In this document: positions 43,889 to 52,585 of the stretch, one piece after another | Layout of the letters: each line of letters begins with the position of its first letter | How positions within the stretch are numbered: the stretch's first letter is position 1 | Assembly (NCBI GenBank): GCA_902806435.1 | Contig: CADCWO010000257.1 | Location: 1 to 54,969 of the forward strand | DNA length: 54,969 nt | Source: an uncultured Synechococcales cyanobacterium | GTDB taxonomy: Bacteria; Cyanobacteriota; Cyanobacteriia; Thermosynechococcales; Thermosynechococcaceae | Reading direction: 5' to 3' | Program-made: the position numbers and the translations under genes | Notes under the pieces: model-generated | The model's database searches: none | What the model saw: only the letters and a program-made list of their open reading frames with translations | Told to the model about the DNA's origin: nothing

Positions 43889-44299
43889 ATGGCCTATACC
43901 GTAATTTACGATGGCAACTGTAACCTTTGTACAGCATTAGTACAGGCCTTAGAAGTTTTAGATCAAGGTGTTCGCTTTCGGTACATCCCGATGCAGTCAG
44001 GAGCACAGCTTCAAGATTACGGGATCACAGCCCAGGATTGTGAGCAGGGAATGATTCTAATTAACAACGACGCACCACAGCAACGGTGGCAGGGTAGCAA
44101 CGCCGCTGAGGAAATAGGTCGCATGCTCCCTCTGGGGCAAATCGTTGTCGATCTCTACCGAGGCTTACCAGGTCCTAAATGGTTAGGAGACCAGATTTAT
44201 GAACAGATGCGGGACAACCGTTATGCTTGGTTTGGTAAGCGTTCAGATACTTACCAGTCAGCCTTTCCTGTCTGTGATACTTGTGCGTTACCAGACTAG
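43889..44299 (+). CDS. DCC-family thiol-disulfide protein (DUF393)
   Basis: The protein begins AYTVIYDGNCNLCTALVQAL with a CXXC (C11, C14) typical of the DCC/DUF393 family, a thioredoxin-like fold presumed to act in thiol exchange. The tail has DTYQSAFPVCDTCALPD, a second CXXC. Length (136 residues) is typical. mutL starts 18 nt downstream. Confidence 0.86.
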   Translation: MAYTVIYDGNCNLCTALVQALEVLDQGVRFRYIPMQSGAQLQDYGITAQDCEQGMILINNDAPQQRWQGSNAAEEIGRMLPLGQIVVDLYRGLPGPKWLGDQIYEQMRDNRYAWFGKRSDTYQSAFPVCDTCALPD

Positions 44300-44317
44300 C
44301 TAAGACTAGAGTATTGC

Positions 44318-46096
44318 ATGCTGGGGATTCAACCCTTACCTGTTGATGTTGTGCATCGCATTGCCGCTGGGGAGGTGATTGACTCCTTGGGGGCTGTCGT
44401 GCGGGAGTTAATCGACAATGCCCTAGATGCAGGCGCAACCCGGATTACCGTCTCCCTCTGGCCGCAAGACTGGCGCATCCGGGTAGCAGATAATGGTAGC
44501 GGCATGAGTTTGGAGGATCTGCAACAGGCAGCCGCTCCCCATACCACGAGTAAGATCCGTAGTCACGCTGACCTGCGGCAGATTGCCAGCTTAGGATTTC
44601 GAGGTGAAGCCCTGTACAGTTTGGCCCAGTTGGCAAGCTTAGAAATTTGCAGTCGTCTTGCAACGTCTATTGAAGGTTGGCAAGCGGTCTACAACGCTCA
44701 AGGTCAGCCAGTAGAACTTACTAGAATAGCGATCGCCCCTGGCACCATTGTCACCGTTAGTCAGTTGTTTGCCAATTGGCCGTCCCGCCGTCAAGTGCCA
44801 GCCCCATCCCAGCAGGTGCGGGCTGTGCAAGCGATAATTCACCAAAGCGCGCTTTGTCATCCCGGTGTTACCTGGCAGGTCCAGCAAAGCGATCGCCCTT
44901 GGTTTGCGATTGCTCCGGGCAGCACTGCCCATGATATTTTGCCCCAGGTTTTGCCCTCTGTCCGGCGAGGGGATCTGCAAGGATTCACATTGGAAGTACC
45001 CTCTAGCTCAGTGTCTGTAACTCATGGCATCAGAGTGCTTCCTAAACCTCCGGCCGTTCCTAAGCCCTCCTTAGAAATAGCTTTAGAGGATACGGTACCG
45101 AATCAAATCGAGGTTGTTCTGGGACTACCAGATCGCTGTCATCGCCACCGACCGGATTGGGTGTGGGTGGCGATCAATGGTCGCCGGGTACGGGTCGGGG
45201 ATGCAGGTATGCCAGACCTAGAGCAGGCAGTTTTTGATACCTTTCGTCAAATGTTACCTCGCAATCGCCACCCGATTTGTTTTGTGCATCTGCGAATTGC
45301 CCCAGAACAGATCGACTGGAACCGTCATCCGGCAAAATCTGACGTCTACCTGCATCAGTGTAGTTACTGGCGTGAACAAATTACCCAGGCAATTGAGCGA
45401 TCGCTGCAAATTGGTAGCTACCAGCCCTCTGAAGCTAACCAGTCTCAACGTGTCACAAAGCTACTGAAAGCGGCGGAGGCCAAAGGGTTCTATCATCTCA
45501 ATCGCTCAGTTTCCTCAACTCCTGAGCTAACCTCCGTCGACAGTGAACCAGCCCTAAACTCCCTGCGGGCAGTGGCGCAGCTCCACAAAACCTACATCCT
45601 AGCGGAGCACCCCACTGGCCTGTGGCTGGTTGAGCAGCATATTGCCCACGAGCGAGTGCTGTATGAACAACTCTGTGAGCACTGGCAGCTGATTCCCCTG
45701 GAGCGGCCAATGATTTTGCCGCACCTGAACGAGGCCCAAATTGAACAGCTTCAGCGTTTGGGTATTACAGTCGAACCCTTCGGGGAGCAAGTTTGGGCAG
45801 CCCGCAATGCCCCTCAGCTTTTGGCATCTAGGGAAGACTGCCCAGAAGCACTTCAAGAATTAAGCTTAGGAGGTGACCTGCGGAGCGCGCAGGTTGCTAC
45901 CGCCTGCCGCAGTGCGATTCGCAATGGCACCCCGCTTAACTTGGAAGAAATGCAATCGTTACTCAATCAGTGGCAGCAAACTCGCCATCCCCGCACCTGC
46001 CCCCATGGACGCCCCATTTACCTCTCGCTGGAAGAATCGGATTTAGCTCGATTTTTTCGGCGACATTGGGTGATTGGCAAAAGCCACGGCATCTAA
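44318..46096 (+). CDS. mutL: DNA mismatch repair protein MutL
   Basis: The N-terminal GHKL ATPase domain is clear: IAAGEVIDSLGAVVRELIDNALDAGA, DNGSGM, TTSKI and LGFRGEALYSL. The C-terminal dimerisation domain has EQHIAHERVLYEQ in place of the usual DQHAXXER endonuclease motif, then ACRSAIRNGTPL and TCPHGRPIY. MutL couples mismatch recognition to strand removal. Length (592 residues) is normal. It is preceded by the DCC gene by 18 nt and converges on the glycosyltransferase gene. Confidence 0.95.
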   Translation: MLGIQPLPVDVVHRIAAGEVIDSLGAVVRELIDNALDAGATRITVSLWPQDWRIRVADNGSGMSLEDLQQAAAPHTTSKIRSHADLRQIASLGFRGEALYSLAQLASLEICSRLATSIEGWQAVYNAQGQPVELTRIAIAPGTIVTVSQLFANWPSRRQVPAPSQQVRAVQAIIHQSALCHPGVTWQVQQSDRPWFAIAPGSTAHDILPQVLPSVRRGDLQGFTLEVPSSSVSVTHGIRVLPKPPAVPKPSLEIALEDTVPNQIEVVLGLPDRCHRHRPDWVWVAINGRRVRVGDAGMPDLEQAVFDTFRQMLPRNRHPICFVHLRIAPEQIDWNRHPAKSDVYLHQCSYWREQITQAIERSLQIGSYQPSEANQSQRVTKLLKAAEAKGFYHLNRSVSSTPELTSVDSEPALNSLRAVAQLHKTYILAEHPTGLWLVEQHIAHERVLYEQLCEHWQLIPLERPMILPHLNEAQIEQLQRLGITVEPFGEQVWAARNAPQLLASREDCPEALQELSLGGDLRSAQVATACRSAIRNGTPLNLEEMQSLLNQWQQTRHPRTCPHGRPIYLSLEESDLARFFRRHWVIGKSHGI

Positions 46097-46115
46097 GGAA
46101 CGGTTACTTTTACGA

Positions 46116-47414
46116 CTAGGCGCTCAGTTCTTTGGGGGCTGCTGTGGGCTGCTCGGTCAACAGGCGAGTATATAGATCACTCAGCTGCGCAGCGACTCCC
46201 CGCCAGCTAAATTTGTCTACCATCCGGGTTCTGGCTGCCTGCCCAAGCTGCTGTTGCCACTCGGGATCGGCCAAGATCCGGTCAATAGCAGCTGCAAAGG
46301 CGGCGGCATCCTTCGGGGGAGCTAATAGCCCTGTTTCCTCTGGCACAACCGTGAATTGCAATCCACCGACATCGCTAGCAACTACCGGGGTTTGACTGGC
46401 CATCGCCTCAATCGCGACTAGGCCAAAGGGTTCATAGTGACTGGGTACCACACAGACATCCGCTGCCGCGTAGTAGATGGCTAAGGCGTCATCAGCCAAC
46501 CGGCCAGGAAATTCCGTAATCTCTGTCAGACCGAGTTCTGCCACAATACCTTCAATGCGATCGCGCTCGATGCCATCACTTTGACCGGGCCGGCTACCGC
46601 CACCAATAATTAGTTGCAGATCCGCGCTAGAGCGCAAACTAGATTGGCCAACGGCCCGCACCAGAGTCTCAATCCCCTTACGCGGGTCAAAGCGGCCCAC
46701 ATATAAAATGACCTTTTTATTCGGGTCAATACCCAATTTTGTCCTTGCTGACTGACGAGAAATGGCACCAAACCGCTCTACATCTGTACCACAGGGGATT
46801 ACATCGATTGCGCCCTGGGTGGAAACCAGCGATCGCATATGCTCTTTCTCCTGGGGGCTAGTGGCGACAATCCGTTCTGCGCTCTCCAGGCAACTTTTTT
46901 CAACTGCCAAACGAGTGGCTGCAATCATTGGGATTTGGGAAACGCTGCGGTACTTGACGGCACCCAAAGAGTGATAGGTGTGGACCTGCACTAAGGGCTG
47001 GTGTTTTTTCAGCTCCATTCCGACCCAACTAGAGATCCAGTAGTTTGTATGAACTAAAGGATAGGTTGCAGCTTCTCGGCTTTGAAAGGCAAGAAATTGC
47101 TGCACAAATTCCGGTGCATGATCGAAGATCTCATCGCGAGGGATAAAGTCCACAGGACCCGCAGCCAAACGCACGGTGCGGCATCCGGGGCTATGTTCCA
47201 CAACATCTTCTTGCTCCGGGCTGACTTTGCGAGTGAACATATCCACTTGCCAGCCCTGTTCAGCTAGCGCTTTACCGACTTGGCGAACATAAACATTCTG
47301 TCCGCCTGCTTCTTCTTTGCCAATTTCAATGGCCGGGTCACCGTGAACGGAGATTAAGGCGATGCGTTGCTTGGGCTGAGATTGTTGGTTCTGGAAAATG
47401 ATAGTCATGCTCAC
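46116..47414 (-). CDS. family 4 glycosyltransferase (sucrose-phosphate-synthase-like)
   Basis: The GT-B protein (432 residues) shows IALISVHGDPAIEIGKEEAGGQNVYV at the N-terminus and the E-X7-E motif EPFGLVAIEAMA with GVPV-like ASQTPVVASDVGG near 330. It belongs to GT4 and resembles the minimal sucrose-phosphate-synthase group or D-inositol-phosphate-type enzymes; the acceptor is not decided. The start is GTG at 47414, or ATG six bases later. A role in sucrose-type compatible solutes is inference only. Confidence 0.82.
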   Translation of the reverse strand: MSMTIIFQNQQSQPKQRIALISVHGDPAIEIGKEEAGGQNVYVRQVGKALAEQGWQVDMFTRKVSPEQEDVVEHSPGCRTVRLAAGPVDFIPRDEIFDHAPEFVQQFLAFQSREAATYPLVHTNYWISSWVGMELKKHQPLVQVHTYHSLGAVKYRSVSQIPMIAATRLAVEKSCLESAERIVATSPQEKEHMRSLVSTQGAIDVIPCGTDVERFGAISRQSARTKLGIDPNKKVILYVGRFDPRKGIETLVRAVGQSSLRSSADLQLIIGGGSRPGQSDGIERDRIEGIVAELGLTEITEFPGRLADDALAIYYAAADVCVVPSHYEPFGLVAIEAMASQTPVVASDVGGLQFTVVPEETGLLAPPKDAAAFAAAIDRILADPEWQQQLGQAARTRMVDKFSWRGVAAQLSDLYTRLLTEQPTAAPKELSA

Positions 47415-47840
47415 TTATGGCGTGCAGTATTTGGGTGCTGGGCTGCTTTCTACAAAAGCGAAAGCATGCTTTGGACTTTTTACGATGCTGTGAAAACTGT
47501 GTTAGCGCCAAAGATCGAGGGACGTGATTTTTACTGTGTAACAGCAGCCCTTAATCTTGTACGCGGTACCCAAGCCTTCTGACCATGACGAAAAATTAAT
47601 TGATGTAAAAGACCCTGTCAAGTTTTAACCCGATAACTATTATCTCAAACTATGCCCACGGAAGTATCTTTAAATGTTTGCATCCAAGTACATTAGGAAG
47701 CTTGGGTAAAACTACATTGGTCAGTTACTGTATTGCACTTCCTGAGGCTAACGTCCCGTATTTCTTGGGCTGCTCTACTGGTCGAACAAGCAACTTAACT
47801 GTAGATATTGAAAACCTCCACCCCACGGCTAGATTTACAT
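47415..47840. other. intergenic region without recognisable features
   Basis: 426 bases lie between the glycosyltransferase start and the end of the unknown gene. No reading frame has coding character (a plus-strand frame at 47678 overlaps the next gene's end), and I see no repeat or RNA signature. The glycosyltransferase promoter must lie here. Confidence 0.4.
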
Positions 47841-48278
47841 TCACTTCGCCTGAAACATGCCCGGATGGGCCTGCCAAACCTGATGAATAAATTGTTGTAA
47901 CCGTTGGCGGGCAGCAAGGGTGGCGGTCTGATGATCGGCTTTATGATCTTGTGACTCCAGTTGTAGGAGTAGCGGCAAGACTTCTGTATCTAGTGCTTCG
48001 CGGAATAGCTTGGTCGGCCAGAGCAAATCAGCCCCTTGCCGCAGGTCATAAAATTGCAGAGTTTGATCTCCATACCCTAGTTGCAGCTCCGTTTCAGTTA
48101 TAGAAGACGAAGACACAACTAAGACCAGTGGTCGTACCCAACAGGTCTGGCGTGCCGCCGCAACTTGAATCACTTCTGCATAGAGCCGTGTATCCTCGTA
48201 CTCTAGGCAGATAATCTGGTAAACCTGAAAGTCTCTCAAGGTATCCACAAGCGGCTTGACACAACCTATATCAAACAT
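47841..48278 (-). CDS. small protein of unknown function
   Basis: A 145-residue acidic protein with strands QVYQIICLEYEDTRLYAEVIQV, WVRPLVLVV and LQFYDLRQGADLLWP, then a C-terminal helix pair (LAARQRLQQFIHQVWQAHPG). I do not recognise the family. It is divergent from the hydrolase gene. Confidence 0.62.
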   Translation of the reverse strand: MFDIGCVKPLVDTLRDFQVYQIICLEYEDTRLYAEVIQVAAARQTCWVRPLVLVVSSSSITETELQLGYGDQTLQFYDLRQGADLLWPTKLFREALDTEVLPLLLQLESQDHKADHQTATLAARQRLQQFIHQVWQAHPGMFQAK

Positions 48279-48359
48279 TTGATCCTGCTGAGTTTATCTT
48301 ATCGGTTAGACTTCACCAAAATAAAATGAGAACCAAGACTTTAGTTGCCATAAGACCTA

Positions 48360-49151
48360 ATGCTACGTAACCAACCCTTTTTCTTGAATGGTGGTGAACA
48401 AGCCTGCCTACTCTTACACGGTTTGGGGAGTGGTGTTTATGAGATGCAGTTATTAGGGCAATATCTCCACCAGCAAGGGCTAACAGTTCAAGCAATTCAC
48501 TATCCTGGCCATGATCAACCTGTATCTAAAATGCCTGCCTCCACTTGGCCACAGTGGTATGGTCACGTGCTAGAAACCTATCAAGCTCTGGCAAAAGATT
48601 ATACCTCTGTCGCTGTGATTGGCTTCTCTACAGGTTGCTTGTTGAGTTTACACCTGGCCGCTGCTCATCCTGTAGAAAAACTGGTTTTGCTTTGTCCTTA
48701 CCTAGCCCTAAGGCGGGAATGGTACTACCCGCTGCCTGTGGAAGCGTATCTGTTTTCCCTTGGTTGGCTGATTCAGGAGGTGCCCCGGCTACGGTTACCG
48801 ATCCAAGACCCGGTCATGCGCGCCGCCGCCGAAAAGGTGGAATTTTTTCGCACCTTTAACCTGGCGGCAGTCCGGAGTGCAATTGAGTTAATCGACCGGG
48901 TTAAAGATGAGATTACGCGTGTTTCAGCCCCAACCTTGATCATTCAGGCCCGGAAGGATACTATCGTTGATCCCGCGGGTGCTGAATGGCTGCGGCAAAA
49001 TTTAACTTCCTCAGTCGAGCTCTCTTGGTTAGAGCACTCAGATCATATTATTCCTCTGGACTTGGAGCGCCAGCAGGTGTTTACCCAAGTGGGCAGGTTT
49101 CTTCGATCTCCATCATCAAGACTAAAGGCGCAGCGATCGCTGGGGGATTAA
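48360..49151 (+). CDS. alpha/beta hydrolase (carboxylesterase-like)
   Basis: The hydrolase fold has the oxyanion region LLLHGLGSGVYEMQ, nucleophile elbow GFSTG (S90), an acid in ARKDTIVDPAG and the histidine in LEHSDHIIPLD, matching bacterial carboxylesterase/monoglyceride-lipase-like enzymes. The substrate is unknown. The start is close to the divergent gene; the stop is 12 nt before rnpB. Confidence 0.83.
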   Translation: MLRNQPFFLNGGEQACLLLHGLGSGVYEMQLLGQYLHQQGLTVQAIHYPGHDQPVSKMPASTWPQWYGHVLETYQALAKDYTSVAVIGFSTGCLLSLHLAAAHPVEKLVLLCPYLALRREWYYPLPVEAYLFSLGWLIQEVPRLRLPIQDPVMRAAAEKVEFFRTFNLAAVRSAIELIDRVKDEITRVSAPTLIIQARKDTIVDPAGAEWLRQNLTSSVELSWLEHSDHIIPLDLERQQVFTQVGRFLRSPSSRLKAQRSLGD

Positions 49152-49162
49152 ACTGGATCTTA

Positions 49163-49592
49163 GGGAAAGAGCAGGCACAGGTGGTTGCGGGCTTACAGCT
49201 TTGGCCGTAAGTCTGAGGAAAGTCCGGGCTCCCAAAAGACCAAACTTGCTGGGTAACACCCAGTGCGGGTGACCGTGAGGAGAGTGCCACAGAAACATAC
49301 CGCCGTTTAAGAGTTACGAGGGCTGAGTTTTGAGTTACTAATTCAAAACTCAAAACTTAAACCGATTACGGTAAGGGTGCAAAGGTGCGGTAAGAGCGCA
49401 CCAGCAACGTCGAGAGGCGTTGGCTCGGTAAACCCCGGTGGGGAGCAAGGTTGGAGGGACAACGGTTGGTCTTTTACCAGTCCCGTCTTTTGAAACCGCT
49501 AGAGGTGTCTGGTAACAGACATCCCAGATAGATAACTGCCCTCCTAGCTTTAGCTAGGAGCACAGAACCCGGCTTATGTCCGGCTCTTTCCC
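49163..49592 (+). ncRNA. rnpB: RNase P RNA
   Basis: The conserved bacterial RNase P RNA blocks occur in order: GAGGAAAGTCCGGGCTCCC (near 49215), ACAGAAACATACCGCC, GGTAAGGGTGCAAAGGTGCGGTAAGAGC-type core, GGTAAACCCC, AGATAGATAACTGCCC and ACAGAACCCGGCTTATG. The ends pair: GGGAAAGAGC at 49163-49172 with GCTCTTTCCC at 49583-49592 (P1 helix). The variable arm holds an AT-rich 11-bp hairpin insert (49326-49357). Together with its protein it matures tRNA 5' ends. rnc follows 17 nt downstream. Confidence 0.97.
49326..49357. repeat. AT-rich 11-bp hairpin inserted in rnpB
   Basis: AGTTTTGAGTT (49326-49336) pairs exactly with AACTCAAAACT (49347-49357) around 10 nt. It lies in the variable P12-like arm of the RNA and differs in base composition from the rest of the gene. 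The AGTTTTGAGTT type is familiar as a dispersed repeat in some cyanobacteria. Confidence 0.7.
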
Positions 49593-49609
49593 GCTTTATC
49601 TTCCTGGAA

Positions 49610-50380
49610 ATGACACTGATGTCTCTTCGCGATCCTCGCCGTCAAAAGCAGTTGCAGAAGCTGATTGAAAAGCTAGGGCTACTGGAAAATGATCCTATTC
49701 AATGGTCTTTACTCGATAGGGCTCTCACGCACCCCACATTCTCGCCGGATAACTATGAGCAGCTTGAGTTTGTAGGGGACGCCGTCATCCGTGTGGCAAC
49801 GGCTCAACTGTTATTTAAGACGTACCCAGAGTCAAGCGTAGGTGAGTTATCAGCCATTCGTTCTGTATTAGTCAGCGATCGCGCGTTGGCCCGGATCGCT
49901 GATAGTTATGGTCTGGAACGTTATCTTCTCGTTGCGCCTAGTGCTGCAAAGGACAGCACTGGCCAGCAATCTCGCCTTGCTGAATCCTTAGAAGCTGTGG
50001 TGGGCGCTCTCTATTTGAGCTGCCATGATCTGACACTCGTTAATCCCTGGCTGGTCCCTCAACTACTAGACTTGGCGCAAGAAGTTCGCCGTGATCCTGC
50101 TCACCAAAACTACAAGGCAGCTTTGCAAGCCTGGACGCAAGCACAATACAAGACATTGCCTGAGTACCGAATTGAGGATACTCAACCTCACCCGCAACAT
50201 CCCAGCTGGCAAGACACACCGCAAAGTCAACAGCTGAGCGAGCATAGATACCAGGCTGAGGTTTGGTTAAAGGGGCAGATCCTGGGCCAGGGTAGAGGGC
50301 GCTCCATTAAAGCGGCAGAAAAAGCGGCGGCGGAAGCTGCCTTTTTAAAGTTGCAAGCAGCTACTTCCGTCGAGTCCTAG
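49610..50380 (+). CDS. rnc: ribonuclease III
   Basis: The catalytic domain (residues 1-150) has the signature EQLEFVGDAVI (about 50-60) and LAESLEAVVGALYLS, with the metal-binding glutamates and aspartate retained. The double-stranded RNA-binding domain (about 160-250) is shown by NYKAALQAWTQAQ and GRSIKAAEKAAAEAAF. It processes rRNA precursors and structured RNAs. ATG at 49610 or 49619 are both possible starts. It follows rnpB by 17 nt, so rnpB transcription may run into it. Confidence 0.95.
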   Translation: MTLMSLRDPRRQKQLQKLIEKLGLLENDPIQWSLLDRALTHPTFSPDNYEQLEFVGDAVIRVATAQLLFKTYPESSVGELSAIRSVLVSDRALARIADSYGLERYLLVAPSAAKDSTGQQSRLAESLEAVVGALYLSCHDLTLVNPWLVPQLLDLAQEVRRDPAHQNYKAALQAWTQAQYKTLPEYRIEDTQPHPQHPSWQDTPQSQQLSEHRYQAEVWLKGQILGQGRGRSIKAAEKAAAEAAFLKLQAATSVES

Positions 50381-50485
50381 CTAGCGCCTACCACTGCCCA
50401 GGATTTCTGAAGCAGGATTTGGTGACCCGATAATGGGTAGGATGGAGGCAGAACCCACTTTTATCCTTGTTGGGGAGAAGACGCC

Positions 50486-51487
50486 ATGAATCTGGTCACA
50501 CTCCAGAATTGGTTGGATAACTATTCCTTTGCAGTGCTATTCATCACGATGCTGGTTTACTGGGGAGTTGCAGCTTTCCCTCGTATTCCCTACCTGTGGG
50601 CTTTAGGAACCACGGGAATGGCGATCGCCAATCTCTGCATGGCTGGTTTACTGGCCGCGCGATGGCTGGAGGCGGGGTACTTCCCCTTGAGTAATCTTTA
50701 CGAGTCCCTATTTTTCTTGGCTTGGGGAATTACAACGGTTCACTTTGTTGGCGAGAATATGAGTCGCAGCCGCTTAGTTGGGGCAGTGACCGCTCCAGTT
50801 GCGATGGGGATCACGGCCTTTGCTACCCTGACTTTGCCCTCCGGGATGCAAGCCTCAGCCCCTCTGGTGCCAGCCCTCAAGTCCAACTGGCTAATGATGC
50901 ACGTCAGTGTGATGATGCTCAGTTATTCAGCTTTGATGGTTGGTTCTCTGCTGGCGATCGCCTTTTTGGTGGTCACGCGCGGTCAGAATGTTGAACTTAA
51001 AGGCAATTCGATTGGTACGGGTGGCTATCGGGAACACAGTTATCGCTTAAACCGCAGGAGCGAGTTAGCGCTAGAAACTGCTTCAACGCAGCAGATTCAC
51101 AATGGCAGCACGGCGGTATTAGAACGGCCTCCCCAGCCGCTAGCCGAACCCCTATCGCCCCAGCGGCTTAGCTTAGCAGACACGTTGGACAATATCAGCT
51201 ATCGGATTATTGGGTTAGGGTTTCCCCTCCTGACGATTGGCATTATTGCTGGTGCTGTTTGGGCAAATGAAGCTTGGGGTGCTCCCTGGAGCTGGGATCC
51301 GAAAGAAACATGGGCCTTAATTACCTGGCTTGTCTTTGCCGCTTACTTGCACGCGCGGATCACACGGGGTTGGCAGGGCCGACGTCCCGCCATTTTGGCA
51401 ACAGCAGGCTTTTTTGTTGTCTGGGTTTGCTATCTAGGGGTAAATATTCTTGGTAAGGGCTTACACTCCTACGGCTGGTTCTTCTAG
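50486..51487 (+). CDS. ccsA: cytochrome c biogenesis protein CcsA (often named CcsB in automatic annotation)
   Basis: The 333-residue integral membrane protein has about eight membrane helices, [15 protein letters not shown] near the N-terminus and the haem-handling WWD-type motif [27 protein letters not shown] (about residues 265-290). This is the system II haem delivery/ligation subunit required for cytochrome f and c6 in the thylakoid lumen. The variable loop (about 170-235) is low complexity. Start has GGGGAG upstream. tilS follows 88 nt later. Confidence 0.94.
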   Translation: MNLVTLQNWLDNYSFAVLFITMLVYWGVAAFPRIPYLWALGTTGMAIANLCMAGLLAARWLEAGYFPLSNLYESLFFLAWGITTVHFVGENMSRSRLVGAVTAPVAMGITAFATLTLPSGMQASAPLVPALKSNWLMMHVSVMMLSYSALMVGSLLAIAFLVVTRGQNVELKGNSIGTGGYREHSYRLNRRSELALETASTQQIHNGSTAVLERPPQPLAEPLSPQRLSLADTLDNISYRIIGLGFPLLTIGIIAGAVWANEAWGAPWSWDPKETWALITWLVFAAYLHARITRGWQGRRPAILATAGFFVVWVCYLGVNILGKGLHSYGWFF

Positions 51488-51575
51488 ACTGTCTCAGAAC
51501 GTTGCTGATTAGAAAGGGTGGGGGGAGCGTCTTAATTCTTTCTATACTTATCCACTCACCCTTCCAGACCTTGAT

Positions 51576-52583
51576 GTGGAATCATTGCCATCAACACGAC
51601 CGATTTGGACTGCCCTCCACGCGTCACTCCACCGGACTTTGCGCCAGCGGCAGCTACTAGAGAAGAGCCAGCGCCTATTGATTGCCGTATCAGGGGGGCA
51701 AGACTCCCTTGGTTTGCTCAAATTACTTCTAGATCTCCAGCCAAAATGGGGATGGGAGCTAGCGATCGCTCATTGTGACCACCGCTGGCGGCCTGACTCT
51801 GCAGCCAACGCTGCTCATGTGGAACACCTGGCTCAAGCTTGGCAGCTGCCATTTTACAGTCAAGTTGCGGTTGAAGTACCGCGGGCGGAAGCAGAGGCGC
51901 GAGAGTGGCGCTATGGGGTGTTGGCAGAGATCGCGGAGTCAAACCATTACCGATACGTTGTGACGGGTCACACTGCCAGCGATCGCGCTGAAACACTTCT
52001 TTATAATCTTTGTCGCGGCAGCGGAACCGATGGATTACAAGCCCTGGCTTGGCAGCGATCGCTCGGGACTCAGACGCAACTAGTGCGACCTTTATTAGGA
52101 ATTACACGGGCAGAAATCAAGCTGTTTTGCCAAACCTTCCATCTACCGATCTGGGAAGACGCAACTAATCAAGACCTGAAATACGCTCGCAATCGAATTC
52201 GCCGGGAGGTGCTGCCTTATCTTCAAGCTCACTTTAATCCTCAAGTTGAGCAGGCTCTAGCTCAGACGGCTGAGGTCCTACGGGCAGAGGTGGACTATTT
52301 GGAAAACGCAGCAGCGGTTCTTTTGCAAGAGGCTAGGTTACCGTCAGAGTCAAGTCAAGTAGGATTCTTAAGATTGAACCGACACACGTTACGGCAAGCA
52401 CCACTAGCCTTACAACGTCGTGTAGTCCGCCAGTTTCTGCAACAAACGCTCTTAAGCATGCCCAGCTTTGAGCAAATCGAAGCAATGACAACTCTGATTC
52501 AAGCAGCCAACCGGACTCGCAGCCAACCTTTTGCCGGGGGAATAATTGCGGAGGTTGCAGATCCCTGGATTTTGCTCAAGTAG
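51576..52583 (+). CDS. tilS: tRNA(Ile)-lysidine synthetase TilS
   Basis: The PP-loop SGGQDSLGLLKLLL is at residues 39-52, followed by LAIAHCDHRWR, VVTGHTASDRAETLLYNLCRGSG and RPLLGITRAEI. TilS converts the C34 of tRNA-Ile(CAU) to lysidine, changing codon reading to AUA. The start is GTG at 51576. Length (335 residues) is normal for the N-terminal plus middle domains. It ends two bases from the convergent hmpF gene. Confidence 0.94.
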   Translation: MESLPSTRPIWTALHASLHRTLRQRQLLEKSQRLLIAVSGGQDSLGLLKLLLDLQPKWGWELAIAHCDHRWRPDSAANAAHVEHLAQAWQLPFYSQVAVEVPRAEAEAREWRYGVLAEIAESNHYRYVVTGHTASDRAETLLYNLCRGSGTDGLQALAWQRSLGTQTQLVRPLLGITRAEIKLFCQTFHLPIWEDATNQDLKYARNRIRREVLPYLQAHFNPQVEQALAQTAEVLRAEVDYLENAAAVLLQEARLPSESSQVGFLRLNRHTLRQAPLALQRRVVRQFLQQTLLSMPSFEQIEAMTTLIQAANRTRSQPFAGGIIAEVADPWILLK

Positions 52584-52585
52584 GT

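Noticed and set aside
47678-47890. 70-residue plus-strand frame before the minus-strand unknown gene
   Set aside because: It overlaps the 3' end of a better minus-strand frame and has no homologous features.
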